From assembly GCA_001414485.1 (NCBI GenBank), contig LLEY01000024.1, positions 372,001-436,000 of the forward strand: 64,000 nt of DNA. Direction: 5' to 3'. This DNA comes from Calycina herbarum (lineage: Eukaryota; Ascomycota; Leotiomycetes; Helotiales; Pezizellaceae). The translations under genes were made by a program, and so were the position numbers. Positions 22,372 to 35,218 of the stretch are shown piece after piece. A model generated the notes under the pieces. The model saw only the letters and a list, made by a program, of their open reading frames with translations, ran no database searches and was not told the origin of the DNA. The stretch's first letter is position 1; the number at the start of each line of letters is the position of its first letter.

Positions 22372-25229
22372 TCTTTGCCTGCCATGTTGAATTTTCTTTT
22401 TTTTCGGTATCATGAGGAAAATACGGATGATTCAAAGTCCTCTCCTCTTTTCTGTCGAAGAAAATAATATCTATGTCATGGGAAAGGGGAAATGGGGTAA
22501 TGGGGTGCATAGGGGATTGAAAAGGGACGAACAAGGGAGGAAGAGAGCGCGAGACAGGGAACTGGAGACGGATGATGTTTTCAATGTATATATGAATCTT
22601 TGCATGGGTGTGAGTGATTGTTGACTTGGGTTGGGCTAGGGGTTTGGGGAGATGACTTAATACGTGGGATCTTTTGTTTTGCATGGGCTGGCATGGCAAA
22701 GGAAATGAGATGAATGGGAGAAAGATACCTTGATGTTCACTCTGTTTTGACTTTCTCCTCTTCTCTTTTCTTCTTTCTGGGTGCGGGAAGTTTCCTTTTG
22801 CGCGTGATTTTGAGGAGTTCTTGAATCTGGTTGTTATAGTTCTTGATCCATTTTTTCTTGGAGCGGTCATTTTGTTTTTCTCTTTCGGCTTGGTCCCTGA
22901 GAGGTGGTGGGAGTTCAAAAAATGAGATGAGAGGTGCGTGCGTGCGAGTGTTCACGGCGTATCTGGGAGTGGAGATATCTGATGAATTTAAGCATGACAT
23001 CCGTTCATCTCCTCTCTTCACTTGTACCCTTGGCATATTCCATTTCTTCATGTCAAGCGCTGAGGGATAAACTCACCAAAGAAAGGATCGAGACGCTAAT
23101 CTTCTACTAGCATACATATGCGAGTTGGGTACCGGTACCCCCACCAGGATGGAGTGTTAGAGTTTTGAGTCCCGATTGATTTAAGAAGAGTCGTGGGTCT
23201 TGGCATATTCCTTACCAGGAAATATTCATCAACTTCTCGGTATATCTGGTGTGTCGCTTGCTCACTTGTGGGGGTGATATAAGTGAGTGCATGTATGTAG
23301 GTAGGTATACTTTCTGGTTTTGACTTGGCTTCGAAGGGGTGTGGGTTTGGTGGGACTTGAGGAGATGGGCTGTTGCTTTTACTTCTTTCTTAGCGAGATG
23401 TTTGGGAGACTTTTGGGGGTAGTTTGGATTTTCGAAAGTAAGAGGGGTGGGTAAATGGGTAAATGGTTTTGTATTGGTGTTAGTTGATGTTGTGAACATT
23501 CCTTTTGGATATTGGGGAAAGGCAATTGTAGTTTTCATTCCGTGCTCTTGTCCTAACATTTCCAAGCTATGACAATGCAGAAGGCTGCGAGAGGGCATTG
23601 CATTAGTTGTATCGAGACTACTCGCTTGATCATAAGTGTGGGTTGTTATTTAGGAACCTATACTCTCTCACAGGGCTAGTCTCTTTTCTATGAAAACAGC
23701 TCCGAACTCTTAGCATCATGCCCAGAAAACGATGCTTGCTGCAACACCTTCACATTTTCCTCAGACTCATTGTAAGGAGGGAGGTATTAGAGATACCTGA
23801 TCTGGTACAATCCTAATCTTACTGCTAACGAATCAAAATTCTATAGTTTCTTGTGAAAATGAAACTTGTGCGTTACTATTGAAAGTCGGCCTACGGAAAG
23901 CCAGGAGCGTAAGGATGTCTGAGACTATGGCGTCAGAGGAGTGGAATGCGTCTGCGATTAGAAGGGCAGACAATGGAAAGTCTTCTATTTTGAGTTAAGC
24001 TTAAAGCTCGACTACCCCCACTGCCAGCGAGGCTTTCTTTTTACCCGTCTTTGCAAAAGTGTTGATTTTGATGGTAGCTGGGAGTTCGACAGTAAAAGCA
24101 GCCAGTGGAAGCTCTATGGTTACATTTAATTGACTTTATTCACCAATTGTGGAACTGACTAATTACGTCGTTACTTTATAGTATTAAGTAGTGGGTCTAG
24201 TAAGTTAAGCTATTAAATTTTATTGTTCAAGAGAATTCGATTAATCAAACTAATTAATTAAAGTCTTAAATAGATTAAAGGCATAAAGCATTATATACTT
24301 ACTTGAGTGATATTTATTTAATATTAATATCCTAGACAATTTAGAACACTCAAGTTGTTCTAACAACCTATAGATGTTAGTTATGGCGAGTCTAGAGTAT
24401 GTCTAGATAGAATTGGTTAATTATGTAATTGGTGAACAAAGCATACCAACTCTACATTTTACTACGAATATCCTTTTTTTCCTTGCCTCATAGATAGTTT
24501 TCACGAATCTCCCCAACTACCCATAAGCTGAATCATTCCCCACACACTTCGGCCCCCCAAGCCCCGTGCAGCCACCTGTAAAGAACTCGACAACAATCCC
24601 TCCATTTGACAGTAAAAGCCGCGTCTAACTCTCCACCTCACTCCCCCTCATTCGTTTTCATACTCCACCCCTACACTTCTCCTCCAATGTAAAACTTCGA
24701 ACCCCCTGGTCTACAAACCCCTCATTATGGAATATTTAATACTAAGAGAAAAAGCCTCGAATTCATTCCTATTTTAGAGGATGCGTTGTAGCTCACTTAA
24801 CTAACCCCCAAAAGCTATTTTGTAGTCCCTTTTTCGAGTTACTTCACAGTATCCTTCCACTCCACAGTGGGCATTTAGTATCTCGTCTCCAAGGAGGCAT
24901 CCGATGACCATAGACACCACAAATCTACCCTCACATCACCACCATTATTGTTACTTAAGACCTTTGACATTTGAGGGTTTTTATGGATTCCTGGAAACAT
25001 TGCTGGAAAATTGTATAAGAAGACTTGGGATATGTGCAACATTTACTTTAAAATTTATCCAACACACTCTTTCTCTATGTAATCTTGAACCTCTATGAAC
25101 AGCCTTGAATTCCCACTATATACGCCGGTTCTTCAAATACAAAAAAAGGTAGTGACAGTGTGTCTAACAAAAAGAAAAAGTACATGGCGCAATCCTCCCC
25201 TTGATACCACCGAATCATTACAAGCCCAC
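22372..25229. other. intergenic region with a MITE copy
   Basis: About 2.9 kb between converging genes, holding both 3' UTRs. No gene is supported; open frames in 22364-23600 are mostly low-complexity K/R- or S-rich and occur on both strands. The repeat at about 24088-24446 is described separately. A further stretch resembling part of that repeat (GACAGTAAAAGCCGCG) occurs at 24609-24624. Confidence 0.45.
24088..24446. mobile_element. MITE copy 2, nested in the second family
   Basis: The core at about 24131-24446 has inverted ends ACTTTATTCACCAATT / AATTGGTGAACAAAGC. It shares interior motifs in the same order with 8740-9068 (CTAATTACG, GGTCTAGTAAGTTAAG, TTAATTAAAGTC, TAGATGTTAGTTATGG, GTCTAGATAGAATTG). 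Immediately left, GACAGTAAAAGCAGCCAGT resembles the arm of the 18-kb element. So the nested arrangement at 8.7-9.2 kb recurs here, with more decay. Confidence 0.6.
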
Positions 25230-28205
25230 TTATGGCACTTCTGGATGCCGCCCATTACATCCATCCCAGGTGCACATATAACTCGACATGTTATCGTTCT
25301 CATCCCCCGTCAACTCTCCGTCCTCCCTATTAGTCGCAGAAAACATATGTCCCACACATCCTGGCTCTCGGTAAAATGAACAACAAGTGTTGGCCACATC
25401 ATAAGCAGAGACGGCATTGTCGAATCCATCTGGCATCCCGTAACATTTTGTATTCTCCAGTCTATCTTCGTGGTAAAAGTTGTCTTCGTATCCCATTCTA
25501 TAAGCAGGAGCTACAGGGTCATCAACACCACCTCCATCCTCGTCCTTCCAAAAATGAACGTATGCATTGTTGTATTGAGTTGGGAATCCACCCTTGGGAA
25601 TCTCTTCGCCGACTCGGAAATTGCTGGCTTCGATCCAGAATGGCAGTGCACCTAGGCAATCCATCAAATTTGGGTTATCCTTGATTTTCTTGATGGAATT
25701 GCCCGCTTTCTCGCCTATTCGGCCGGGTCTGAGGGAGAATTTAGCAGTTTGGGCTGCCATTTTTGCTGCGACGTCTGCGCCAGCCCGAGTGAACGATTTG
25801 GCTGCCGACTGGCCACCACTGCGGAAGAGGCTCTTAAAGAGATTGATGAGAATAACAGGATTGAAGCCGGCCGTTAACATTTCCGTGTTAGGCACCACCC
25901 CTCTTGTCCCTTCCTCTGGCTTTCGACCCTTTTCGATATTAGAGTTTATGAACTCGTCTGTCATTCAATGTTAGTTTAGGTTTTGGTGTCGAATATGGCA
26001 ATATGACTTACCACCTGAGACACTTTTCCAGCCAGGCGGCCAGAGATCGACGAGAGCATCTTCAATGTCGTCCACTCCAGGAATCTCGTCTACGGGAAGA
26101 AATTCAGAGGTAGCGAGAAGTGTCATACAGAACCTCCCACGTTTATCCGTCTTCTCCTTGAAATCCTTGTCGTCTTTGCTTTTCTGTTCGCCTTGCTTCT
26201 TTTTCTCTTCCTCTTCTGCACCCTTCTTCTTTTGCTCCTCTTCTTCCTTCTTCTTGTTCTCTTCCTCGGCTTTCTTTTTATCCTCGTCAGATTGCTTCCT
26301 TTCTTCCGCAGATTTCTTTTCTTCGGCGGTCTTGCGGGTATCGACACATTCCACAATTGCTACAGCATCACCATCACTGGTGACTTGTGCCCATTGAGAT
26401 GCATCGCACTTTTTGTCATTGGCGGGTTTCTTGACACAGTTGGAAGGGCCTCTTCCGGAAGGCTTGTATACTGGCTTACTAGCCACTTCATCGTCCCTAC
26501 AGTCTGGCTCGTCCATGCAAACGGGTTTAGGTGTGTCTTTTGTTTGGCCACCTTCTGCTGGGTCCAAGATTTTGCCATCGGGGCATTGGCCTTTGGATTC
26601 CGGGCTGGGTTTGTCCACACAATCTTTCCCATCTTTGGAGGCTTTTTTGCCCTCAGGACAAGATTTCGCGGTTGCAGTGGGTTTTGCGGATGTTGTCCTT
26701 GAGCATGCTTTTTCTGTTTCTTTGGGCTTCGCGCCAGCTTGTCGTGCAAGCGCTTTTACGGGTCCTTTATTGAAGTCCTTGTGTGACTGTATGAGAGCTT
26801 CTTCGACAGCTTTGAGCTGGCTAGGAAGCATTCCGCCCTGCGCTACGAGATCTCTGAACTCGAAAATTGGGGCTGAAATCGTTGGGGAGTTGTATAAAGT
26901 TTCCATTCTGTCGCCTAGACCACCAATTTGACCATCGATGGTCTTGTCTGATTCTTTCATCCAGTCGACGTTGAAGTTCTCCAGCCCATTCATCCACCTT
27001 TCGATCTTGAGGTTTGTGCTCTTAGGAGGAGTCGCTAGATCGTTCTTCCACTTTATTTCCGCAGAGTCAAATCCTGCGGCTGAAAATGTAGGGTCTTTCT
27101 TATCCGTTCCATCGCCTTTGTATGCCGCCAAGCTTTTGACCAAGTTATATAATGAGTAGGTACATCTGTCGGTCGCGAAGACTTTCTTCAAGTCCGCGTC
27201 GACAAACTTGTTGTACATCGTAGCAAAATCCGTTCGAGGCATGATGGGACTGGTATGCTTTATACCGTCATCAGGTTTGACTTGAGCGGTTGCTTTTGCG
27301 TAAGTGACGACAAGAGACAAGAAACCCAACGAGTCGGGTGAGAGATTTGCCGAGGGGTTCTTTTTGAAACTATTGTCGACGTGTTTTGCTTCGACTAGGT
27401 GCATGTTCTGGACACGGTTCGGAAATTCGGGGATCAAGGGATTTTTGACGGAAGACTTTGCCTTTTCAAACAATGATTGGATTCCAGCGAGTGACATTGG
27501 TGCGGTAATCTGCATACCGAGGGGAAGGATTTGGAGGTTTGCGTCGTTGAATGTTGATGGTTTTACAACCTTCCACTTCCCATAAGCAACGAAGCCCGGG
27601 ACGATGACGGCACTTTCGTGTTGTACAGATGGAGACCATGCACGCTGTAATAAGTGAAGATTAGTACCAAGTAAAGTCGGCTGGGACCGAGTTCAATGAA
27701 ACTTACTAGGAAATCCACAATCTCTGTGCCTATTTTCTCTGCTCTCCCAGTGCCAACCTTCACCTTGAGACCGTTGACGATGAATTCTGGAATGATTCTA
27801 GTGATGCCATTTGTATCTTCTGACCCGTGGCTAAGTGGAAGAATTAGTCTCTGCTATCTAAGAAGCTGGGAAATTTTTGCAACGGAACACAACCAAAATA
27901 GAAGGAAAGCTGAATGTTACTTACTGCTCTGCAGTCATTCCCCAGTCCGCTTTGTTGTTGAGAGCCGCAGAGTTGTCCGAAATTATGACTGTAGTCCCTT
28001 TTATATCGTCCACCATTTTAGAAGTAACATCTGGTATGCCCAGACCCTTTGCAGTATTAAGCATCTCCATGTTTCGCCATTCTATTTCGATACCCAATCC
28101 AGCCGTATTATCTGCCCGTTCGACGATGTAGTGGGACGGTGCCGCGATGGCAGTACTCGATAGTAACAAGTAACATAACGAACGTGAGAGAAATCTTGAA
28201 GCCAT
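25230..28205 (-). CDS. large secreted protein of unknown function
   Basis: Four exons (28205-27925, 27830-27707, 27644-26012, 25957-25230) keep frame and give 921 aa. The start was chosen because it yields a good signal peptide (MASRFLSRSLCYLLLSSTAI, then AA^PSH). The next 400 residues are a globular region opening with a GLGIEIEWRN motif; I do not recognise the family. A Cys/Pro/Lys-rich segment with CPEGKK, CPDGK and similar short repeats follows, then a highly charged Lys/Glu tract at about residues 574-640 that should form a long helix. The final exon has a hydrophobic patch (NPVILINLFKSLF) and a Cys-rich C-terminus (NTCCSFYREPGCVGHMF, YMCTWDGCNG). No catalytic motif is evident. Intron 3 has a clear CTAAC branch point. 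Possible roles (wall-associated or effector-like) are speculation. Confidence 0.85.
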
Positions 28206-29332
28206 TTTGGCAAATAAAAGAGAAAAGAAAAAGACCAAAGAAAGGCTGAGTGGTAGGTAAAAACCGAGATGCAATGAAAATGAAGCAGAATTGAAGTGCA
28301 GAACAAGTTACTTATACATTTCAAAACCGAGGTGCAATTATTCTAAGATTTCCTCACCAAATTTCCATATCTCTGACAACTGGGGTCATTCCATAGCTAC
28401 TCTGACGCCAGGAACAAATCGGAAAGATCATTTTGCTTTCTGCGCCTCCAATTGAGATGATCCATGGGCTTTGCGGTACCCGCTTCACTGCCCCAAATCT
28501 TCATATTTAGGGCTAGAAACTCAACGGGTAGCTGGTAAGGAAGATACGCTACAAAATTAGTGGGTTCCTCAGTTGATTTGTTGCGATTGTCAATCGCATT
28601 CGTAGATTCGTATGAGATTTAGATTGAAGGATGTGAAAATAAGTAAGCTTATTTTGAACGAGGAACCCCGCCCCGCATCGCCAAGAATCACGAGGCGGAG
28701 TATCTAGGTACCTACTTTTCTTTACGATTGGCTTAGGAATTTATTAAGCAGAACCGGCTACCTGGGCTGATTTCTGATTGGCCATATCGCAACAAAAAAC
28801 CAATCCGTTTATTTAGGGGTAAAAATAATAAGGTTAATGCCTAATTTGTCTTGGAATTTTGATCCTCAAAAAAATGCTCGGAAGGTGTCTGTTAAGTCAA
28901 AAGGGACCATTTCCAAGTCACATCCTTGGCTAGCTTTACTATTCTGGTCGCCTTTTTCTTGTGTCCATTTTTGTGTGATGTGTTGGTTTCTTGCAACCGA
29001 GAAGTGACAAGTGGAAGACAACGAGAACAATAGAAAACAGCGTGAATTAATACGCAGGTTTTGACAAATCTGGGGGGTGGATCATATGTCATGATTGAAA
29101 TGTTTTTATCAGTCTTGTGCTGTAATGCGAGCGAGGCAGCTACCAAACGTGAACCCCCTTCTAACCAAAATTATCTGTCTTTCTGCCTCATTCCCTTACC
29201 ATTGTAGAGTTTTTCCTTGCTGGTTCAGGTACTTGACAGCAGAGCCTTGACCCTTCCCTTCGATGAAAAAAAGAGTCTTCGTGCATGGCATACTCGGTAA
29301 AAGGAGAATAAAATATTCTTAGACCTTCCATC
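28206..29332. other. intergenic region, nothing recognised
   Basis: About 1.1 kb between the secreted-protein gene and the 3' end of the receptor gene. Moderately AT-rich; no supported frame, RNA gene or repeat. Confidence 0.4.
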
Positions 29333-30670
29333 TCATGCGCCGTCCACAGTCTGGTCCATTCTTAATTGGTTCCTCGCAGCCAACTCTTCATCCGCACTAT
29401 AGTTTCTCTCTCCAGTCGTCGAACCTCTTGTTTTCACCAAGTTGACTTCATTCCCGCCAAACCTCGCATAATCTCTCTCCTCCCACAAGTTTGATGTCGC
29501 CACTGAAGAAGACTGGTTCTCCTTAATTCCTTGCTCGTGAGATGACGTGACACTTGGTTTCGAAATCGGACTCGAATTCGATCTTGACGTGTAGTATTTT
29601 TTGTATCTTTCTGATATTGCTGTTGAACTTTTTCGAAGGAGAACTCTGTAGGTGGGAAGGCAAGCGCAGATGATTCCAACGCCAAGATGAATATCTAGCC
29701 AGAAGATGTCGCGCACAAGCTCGACTTGGATGAAGATTAGATAAGTTCCCACTCTCTTAATTCTGTAAAGAAATCTGTTGAATTGAGAAATGAATACTTA
29801 CTCTTTTCTTGCCCACGCTCGACGGTAACGGCCATCCGAACGATCCCGGTGATTATGACACTGGTTTTTCTCAGCATTACTGTTCCCGCACAGGGTGGAA
29901 GTACGGATTACTTACAACCCACCGAGTAGAAATATGAAAGAGAGTAAGCTCTTTTTCTGCCACGACAGCTTTGATAACTTGAGAACCTCATTTATTGGCA
30001 ATACGAGTATCAAAAAGTCAAGTACAACCTCTACAGTATTGAGAACAACAAAGTAAGTGCTGTAGTAGATACATTTCCGAGCGGAATTCGCTGGATGTCC
30101 CCAGATAGTTTGGATTGGTGTGCAGAGGAGAGTTTCGACGATAAATCCTGGAATAAACCAGAGTACGTGGAGAATGATGAGGCCAAGTGTGACTCTCCGA
30201 AACTTGGTATCAATACCAAATATGTTTCGGTATAGCAGGAGGATGGAGATATTCGTAGTCAAAACGATAGGGAAGTACATTTCTCCAGAAAGATAAGAGT
30301 ACTAAGTCACTCTTAGTTTGATGGCTTGGGGTGAAATCTTCGAGTGGAACTACCTTGATGAAAGTTGTTATCTGTGGATCCATCAAGCTCTGTGCTTGGC
30401 GTCCTTCGAGTAGAGCTAACCTCAAGTAAACACAACCGCCAGGTTGTTGAAAGTTGGAGATTGCTTACCATGGAATTGTAAACCAACCTGGCTATACCAA
30501 GCCATCTGAGCAATCCCGAGAAACAAATCGTCCAACGCGAATTTTCTGGCAATCAACCATTTGGAGAGAAATCGTAGTATTACAGCAATCGTTGTCAGAA
30601 AGGTCATCAGAATCGCACATACCAAAGTTTCATCAGAGTAGAGCCGAAGCGAATTATAAAGATCTAACAT
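29333..30670 (-). CDS. SAT4/rhodopsin-type (PTH11-like) integral membrane protein
   Basis: Exons 30670-30469, 30415-30354, 30301-29916 and 29860-29802 join in frame. They encode hydrophobic helices typical of the fungal rhodopsin/SAT4 family: TLVCAILMTFLTTIAVILRF, MYFPIVLTTNISILLLYRNI, LGLIILHVLWFIPGFIVETL, VLNTVEVVLDFLILVLPINE and VIITGIVRMAV. The last exon ends at 29333 and carries the conserved GVGIICACLPTYR helix, followed by a polar cytoplasmic tail. The join between exon 4 (donor at 29801, phase 1) and exon 5 (acceptor before 29774 or 29762, which needs phase 2) does not keep frame. Either a non-canonical site is used or the gene has a one-base lesion. Family members are seven-helix proteins, some of them candidate surface receptors; the ligand is unknown. 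Confidence 0.7.
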
Positions 30671-31922
30671 CGTAGAGTCTTTTCAAGGTTGCACTTGTGA
30701 AGAATGAGGCTGTGTGGGGTGTATATGCTTTTCTAAGTTCTTATGGACATAAGCACCGTAGATTGCTGCCGGATTTCTTGCATATGTGGCTGGCTGGCCT
30801 TTATGGAGGGTTGACCCGAAACCAATTGGCTTTCAAGATAGAGGTGGTTCGGACTTTTGACAGGGGTATAGGGTTACTTTCGCTAAAAAAACTTCAGTGA
30901 GTAGCATATTAATCTTACTCAGAATGCAAGTCTGTCAACTCTGCCTTTCCCCGTGGAATTACAAGCCGCCTCCGTTCCGATACCCGACTTTTACCACACC
31001 CTGTCGTCAATTCTGATTTGAATACCAAATCAACCCAAAATTTCTCAGTTCTCATTCTCTCACTCGCCAAAATTAGTGAGTACTTAAAAAAGATTGCTTT
31101 CTCTTTTGGGTAATGAAGTAGCAAAAATTGCCCCACAGAACTGGACGTGTAACAGTGAGATTCGCAACGCTACAAATGCTGTGCTATCTTGATCGTCAAT
31201 CAGCTTTCAGGTTTAAACTCTACGCTCACCGGAGATCAACGGAGTTGCTTCCTCAAGTCTACGTCACAGCATATTGTGGTTGATTTACGCGAGATTCATA
31301 TGTCGTTGGAAGAACCCAAAAGGACAAGAAAACCACTATATTTCAAGCTGATTGTTTACTGATTTTCTAATATTTTTTTAACCCTAGTTTCGGCGATATA
31401 AACTGCGGGGGACTGGTCATGTGATAAGATAGAAAGTTACCTTAAGGGCGGTACCTTGTGAGACTGAAAGAAACCCCATTAAAGCCAAGCGGCACTTTAC
31501 AGTATTGATTGTTTGATGGCGAAAGGTTTTCGTACTTGGATCGCTCCTGATCGTGATTATATATCACGTGAATAGGGGCATAAGCGCCCCCTTGCATTGA
31601 TTATACCCGATTTGAAACGATGAGAAAACTTACCAGTGAAATTACTATAAGTATCTGACCTTGGAAAATCCTCGAATTATACCGTATAATTAAACGTGGC
31701 GTCGACCAGATCAATGGTGGCGTTCAGAGAGGGGTTCTGCCCAACGGCCTTCGCACATTACTTATTCCGGAGCCACAACAACGCGTCGAGGTGACGATCA
31801 ATGCCCAACGATCTAATATATAGAAAGACTTATATCACATTCTTTTATATTAGCATGCTCGCTATATCGTGTTGGCCCTTACATAAATTACTCAATCTAT
31901 GTGCCAAGTACGAAATTGAGGC
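30671..31922. other. intergenic region, nothing recognised
   Basis: About 1.25 kb between the receptor gene and the transcription factor remnant. AT-rich, with several short frames on both strands but none with a domain. It probably contains the promoters of the two divergent loci. Confidence 0.4.
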
Positions 31923-34772
31923 ATGGTAGCATGTACAGAATACCGGAGACGAAAATTGCGATGCTCGAAAGAGGCACCGGCATGCAAGGAGTGCAGAAGG
32001 TTAGGTGAGTTTTAGAAAGCGGAAGTTCAAATTGTCTAGGTCACTGGTTGAGACGGGACCGGAGTGGGCTGTATCTATGAAGCCCGAGAGACGAAGCCCG
32101 GGTTGAAGACGGGTGCTGTGGAGACACTGAATCGGAGAGTTGGTGAGTTCCATTATTTTCGATGTTTGTCAATTATGGTGATTTACAGATAATGATTTCA
32201 TTCAGATAATCTTGAGAAGCTTCTTTTGCAGTTGCAAGAGCGTGTTGATCCAGCAGATGAAGATTCGGTTCCGAGAAATGAATTACCTAGCGATGGAGCA
32301 GGAAATAGTCATCGGAATCGATCTGCAGCCGATATCTTGTTATCGTTCGAAAGGGAGCTCAGGAACTTCAACCGTGGAAATAATGTCCCTCGTCAAGCAG
32401 AAGTATCGTTTGGGGACTCGAGTCATTCAACACCCACAATGGAGCAGCACAGTCTACATTCTGGTGACCCAACTCATTCTGTTCCAGAGGTATACCAGAA
32501 GCGACAACGCCTGGATACCAGTGGAACCTATAATTGCAAAGATCATACAGCAGACTTGGATACCGGGGATACCTCACTGGGAGGCTTGCCACAAGGAAAG
32601 CTGCTGGACGATATCATTGACAGCTATTTTTCTCAGGTCCACCCATGGGTTCCTATGCTACAAGAAACAAATTTCAGGGAAGGGCTTTTGCAACTATCGC
32701 GGCGGGAAAGTTTAGAGGTCATCTTACACGCCATGGTCGTCGCTGCTTTGAGATTTGTCAAGACAGATGGCTCGATGAGTCTAAGCTCCATACTTCATTC
32801 GGCCACACAGTCAAGGAAATGGGTAGTTTTGCATGCCATGGATATTCTCTATGTGGAAAATTTGCTGGCACTGATTATTGTTGCTTTCGACGACGTGAGT
32901 TATCTCATTCCATTGACATGTGTTGATTTCTAATCCAAGCAGAGAGGAAATGGTGATGCCATCCGAGCATGGCCAATTGTGGCATCCCTGACTAGATCAG
33001 TAGAGTACCTCCAGCTGAGTACAGAAACCGAAGAAACCGATGAGAAACTATTAATTTCATTGCAAACCTTGAAGAACTGGTCTCGGATAGAGGAAAGACG
33101 GCGAGTATTCTGGAATGTGTTTAGTCTGGATAGGTAATTTCTTTCGTTTTCCATGGAACAATAGATACTGATTTGGTTTACAGATTGTGTTCAGTCATTA
33201 CTAGGTAGGTCTCTGAGTGCGTTACCCTCGACAAAAATCTGATAACTAATTTCTTATTAAGCTAGAACACCGGCATCATCTCTACAGCTATACGTCTTCG
33301 TCTCCCCGTTGATGAATTTCTCTGGCGCAAGAAAGAACAGGTCATCACCCCTTACTTCGGAATTTGGTCCCAAAATGACAATGAGAGGCCACATGCCAGC
33401 ACCGATAAAATGAGCACCGTTGGCGCGTTCGCCTACTGTATCGAAGCAACTGAGAGTTTGAGCCGGGTGACGAAGGAATTTTTACAACAAAAGATTGACT
33501 TGAGAGATCAGAAGCAAATCGGGCGTTGGCTGACCAGTTTTGAAGAATTGGATTTGAGGCTAGTGCGTAAGTCCGGAAGACAAATCGTGATCTATGACCT
33601 TTTACTCATTTGTATGATAGTTGGAAAATGTTCCTTCCTCAAAAATGGAAAGACGCAAACATATCACGCCAGCCCGCCCAAATAATCATGGATCCAAATC
33701 TAACACTTGTACATATTACCTACAACGTTTCCACAATTTTATTGTATCAGCTCATTGCTTATCCGCCGTTGGAATGGCGCTGGGCGGCGCGACTTCCCAG
33801 TCGATATAGTGCAGATACCTGTAAAGCTGCTGCAGTCGAAACATTAAGTATAACACAAAATTATCTTGCGAATCCAGCGAACAGTGAAATCGTCAATAGC
33901 TAGTTTGTTTTTTGCATTTTTGCGACAGCAAGGAGTTTGCTAGGTATTCTGCCTTCTTGTTTATATTTCTGCCCTCAGGATACAGTTACTGATTGAGTCT
34001 AGTGCATTAGAGATACTACCTAGAGACAGAGCCTTTACCAGAGTTCGTCAATCTCGTACAAAGTCTCGAGACTATCTCCTCTCGCTGGGAGGGCTGCTTA
34101 GAGTTACAAGCTACACCACGTATGAATTTAGCGCGGAGGTGCGCAAGCCATTTGAGAATTCTGCATAACAGATACACTAATGACGAGCGCTTCCGTATTG
34201 ATGTTCTGGGCTATGTTAATGAGGTTGGAAGTAGTGGTTTTGGGCTACAGACAAACGAACGATTTCCGGGCGATGAACCGACTGGACGACCAGCAGAACA
34301 TTCCGTCCCCGGAAACCAGAACACTATTCAAATTGCAGAACTAAATTTCCCTCAAAGTAGCGCGCACGAAATGGGAAGCAGGAATAGCAGGCCGATTTTG
34401 TCTCCTATTGGATTGCGACCTTCCTCAAGTGCATACACCCAACTACCAAGCTCAATTCCATCCTTCGGAACTGCTCCCGATTACTTGCCTATGCAGCCAC
34501 TAAACGATGGGACCGGAATACTTCCTCTTGGTCATAATGGTACGCCCTCAATGACAGAAAACCTGTTTGTGGTAGATGATATGAATTCTATTTCTCAAAT
34601 GTTTCTCGATCAGCAATTTCTTGAGATGGATCGGGTTATTACTTATGATGACGGCATGTTTGCTCCGAATATGGAGTGGTGGGATCAAAATAATTTAGGG
34701 GGCTGGGAATTGATACCCCAGGAAAAGTGTACAGGATACGTTTCCTCAGCCACTTGCAAAAAGACGCGCTAG
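31923..34772 (+). pseudogene. Zn2Cys6 transcription factor with fungal-specific domain, decayed
   Basis: The remnant starts at 31923 with a zinc cluster (ACTEYRRRKLRCSKEAPACK, then GVGCIYE after an intron). The second cysteine ligand is Tyr (codon TAC at 31941-31943). A linker helix (TGAVETLNRRV, then DNLEKLLLQLQERV after an intron) and a fungal-specific transcription factor domain follow: [79 protein letters not shown]. Lesions: a splice-phase mismatch at 32895-32943; a TAG at 33263-33265 where relatives have Trp; loss of frame before TTGGAAAATG at 33621; and a TAG at 33901-33903 where relatives have Gln. The C-terminal frame continues to 34772. Relatives bind DNA as dimers. I infer this copy is not functional, since several independent breaks coincide. 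Confidence 0.75.
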
Positions 34773-34953
34773 GTTAAGGCTTAGTTGGATCAAAGAATTT
34801 CTTCGAAGTCTTTAACCTAATATTTTGTGAAGTAACAAGGAGGGGCGATGATGCATGACTATTGGTTTGCTCAGAAACGGTAATCATCTCTATAAAATAT
34901 AATATTTTCTAAGACGCGCTGAACAAATGTTACACAATACAATCTACTCTCCT

Positions 34954-35216
34954 TCAAGCCAAACCCATCTTCAAGAGTTCATTCCCACACTGGACTAGAT
35001 AGTAGTCCGGATATACCAATCCATGATTCCAATACCTATGATTCGCGCCAACATTATTATTAGCTGTTGCGTTCTTCAGAATCGAATCGAAAGAGACTCC
35101 CTTGTCTACATCTTCCACCACCACCAAGTTCATCCCCGCTCCGTTGTCTTCTTTCTTATCATCCAAGATGAATCGTGCCTTCTCTTCTGCAAGCGAGAAT
35201 CTAAGAATATCTTTGA
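34954..35216 (-). pseudogene. C-terminal fragment of an unidentified protein, antisense to the adjacent DUF2264 remnant
   Basis: A minus-strand frame reads AEEKARFILDDKKEDNGAGM and, near the end, NHGLVYPDYYLVQCGNELLK, followed by a stop at 34954-34956. Composition is that of a normal globular protein, and the reading stays open up to the point (about 35216-35240) where the plus strand starts to encode DUF2264 sequence. There is no start codon or 5' portion. I do not recognise the family. Either this is the 3' end of another gene truncated at a rearrangement point, or part of the match is chance. Moderate-to-low confidence. Confidence 0.35.
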
Positions 35217-35218
35217 GG

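Noticed and set aside
22364..23598. Several Lys/Arg- or Ser-rich frames of 100-184 aa
   Set aside because: Both strands equally open, low complexity, downstream of the Skt5-like stop; most likely UTR or intergenic.
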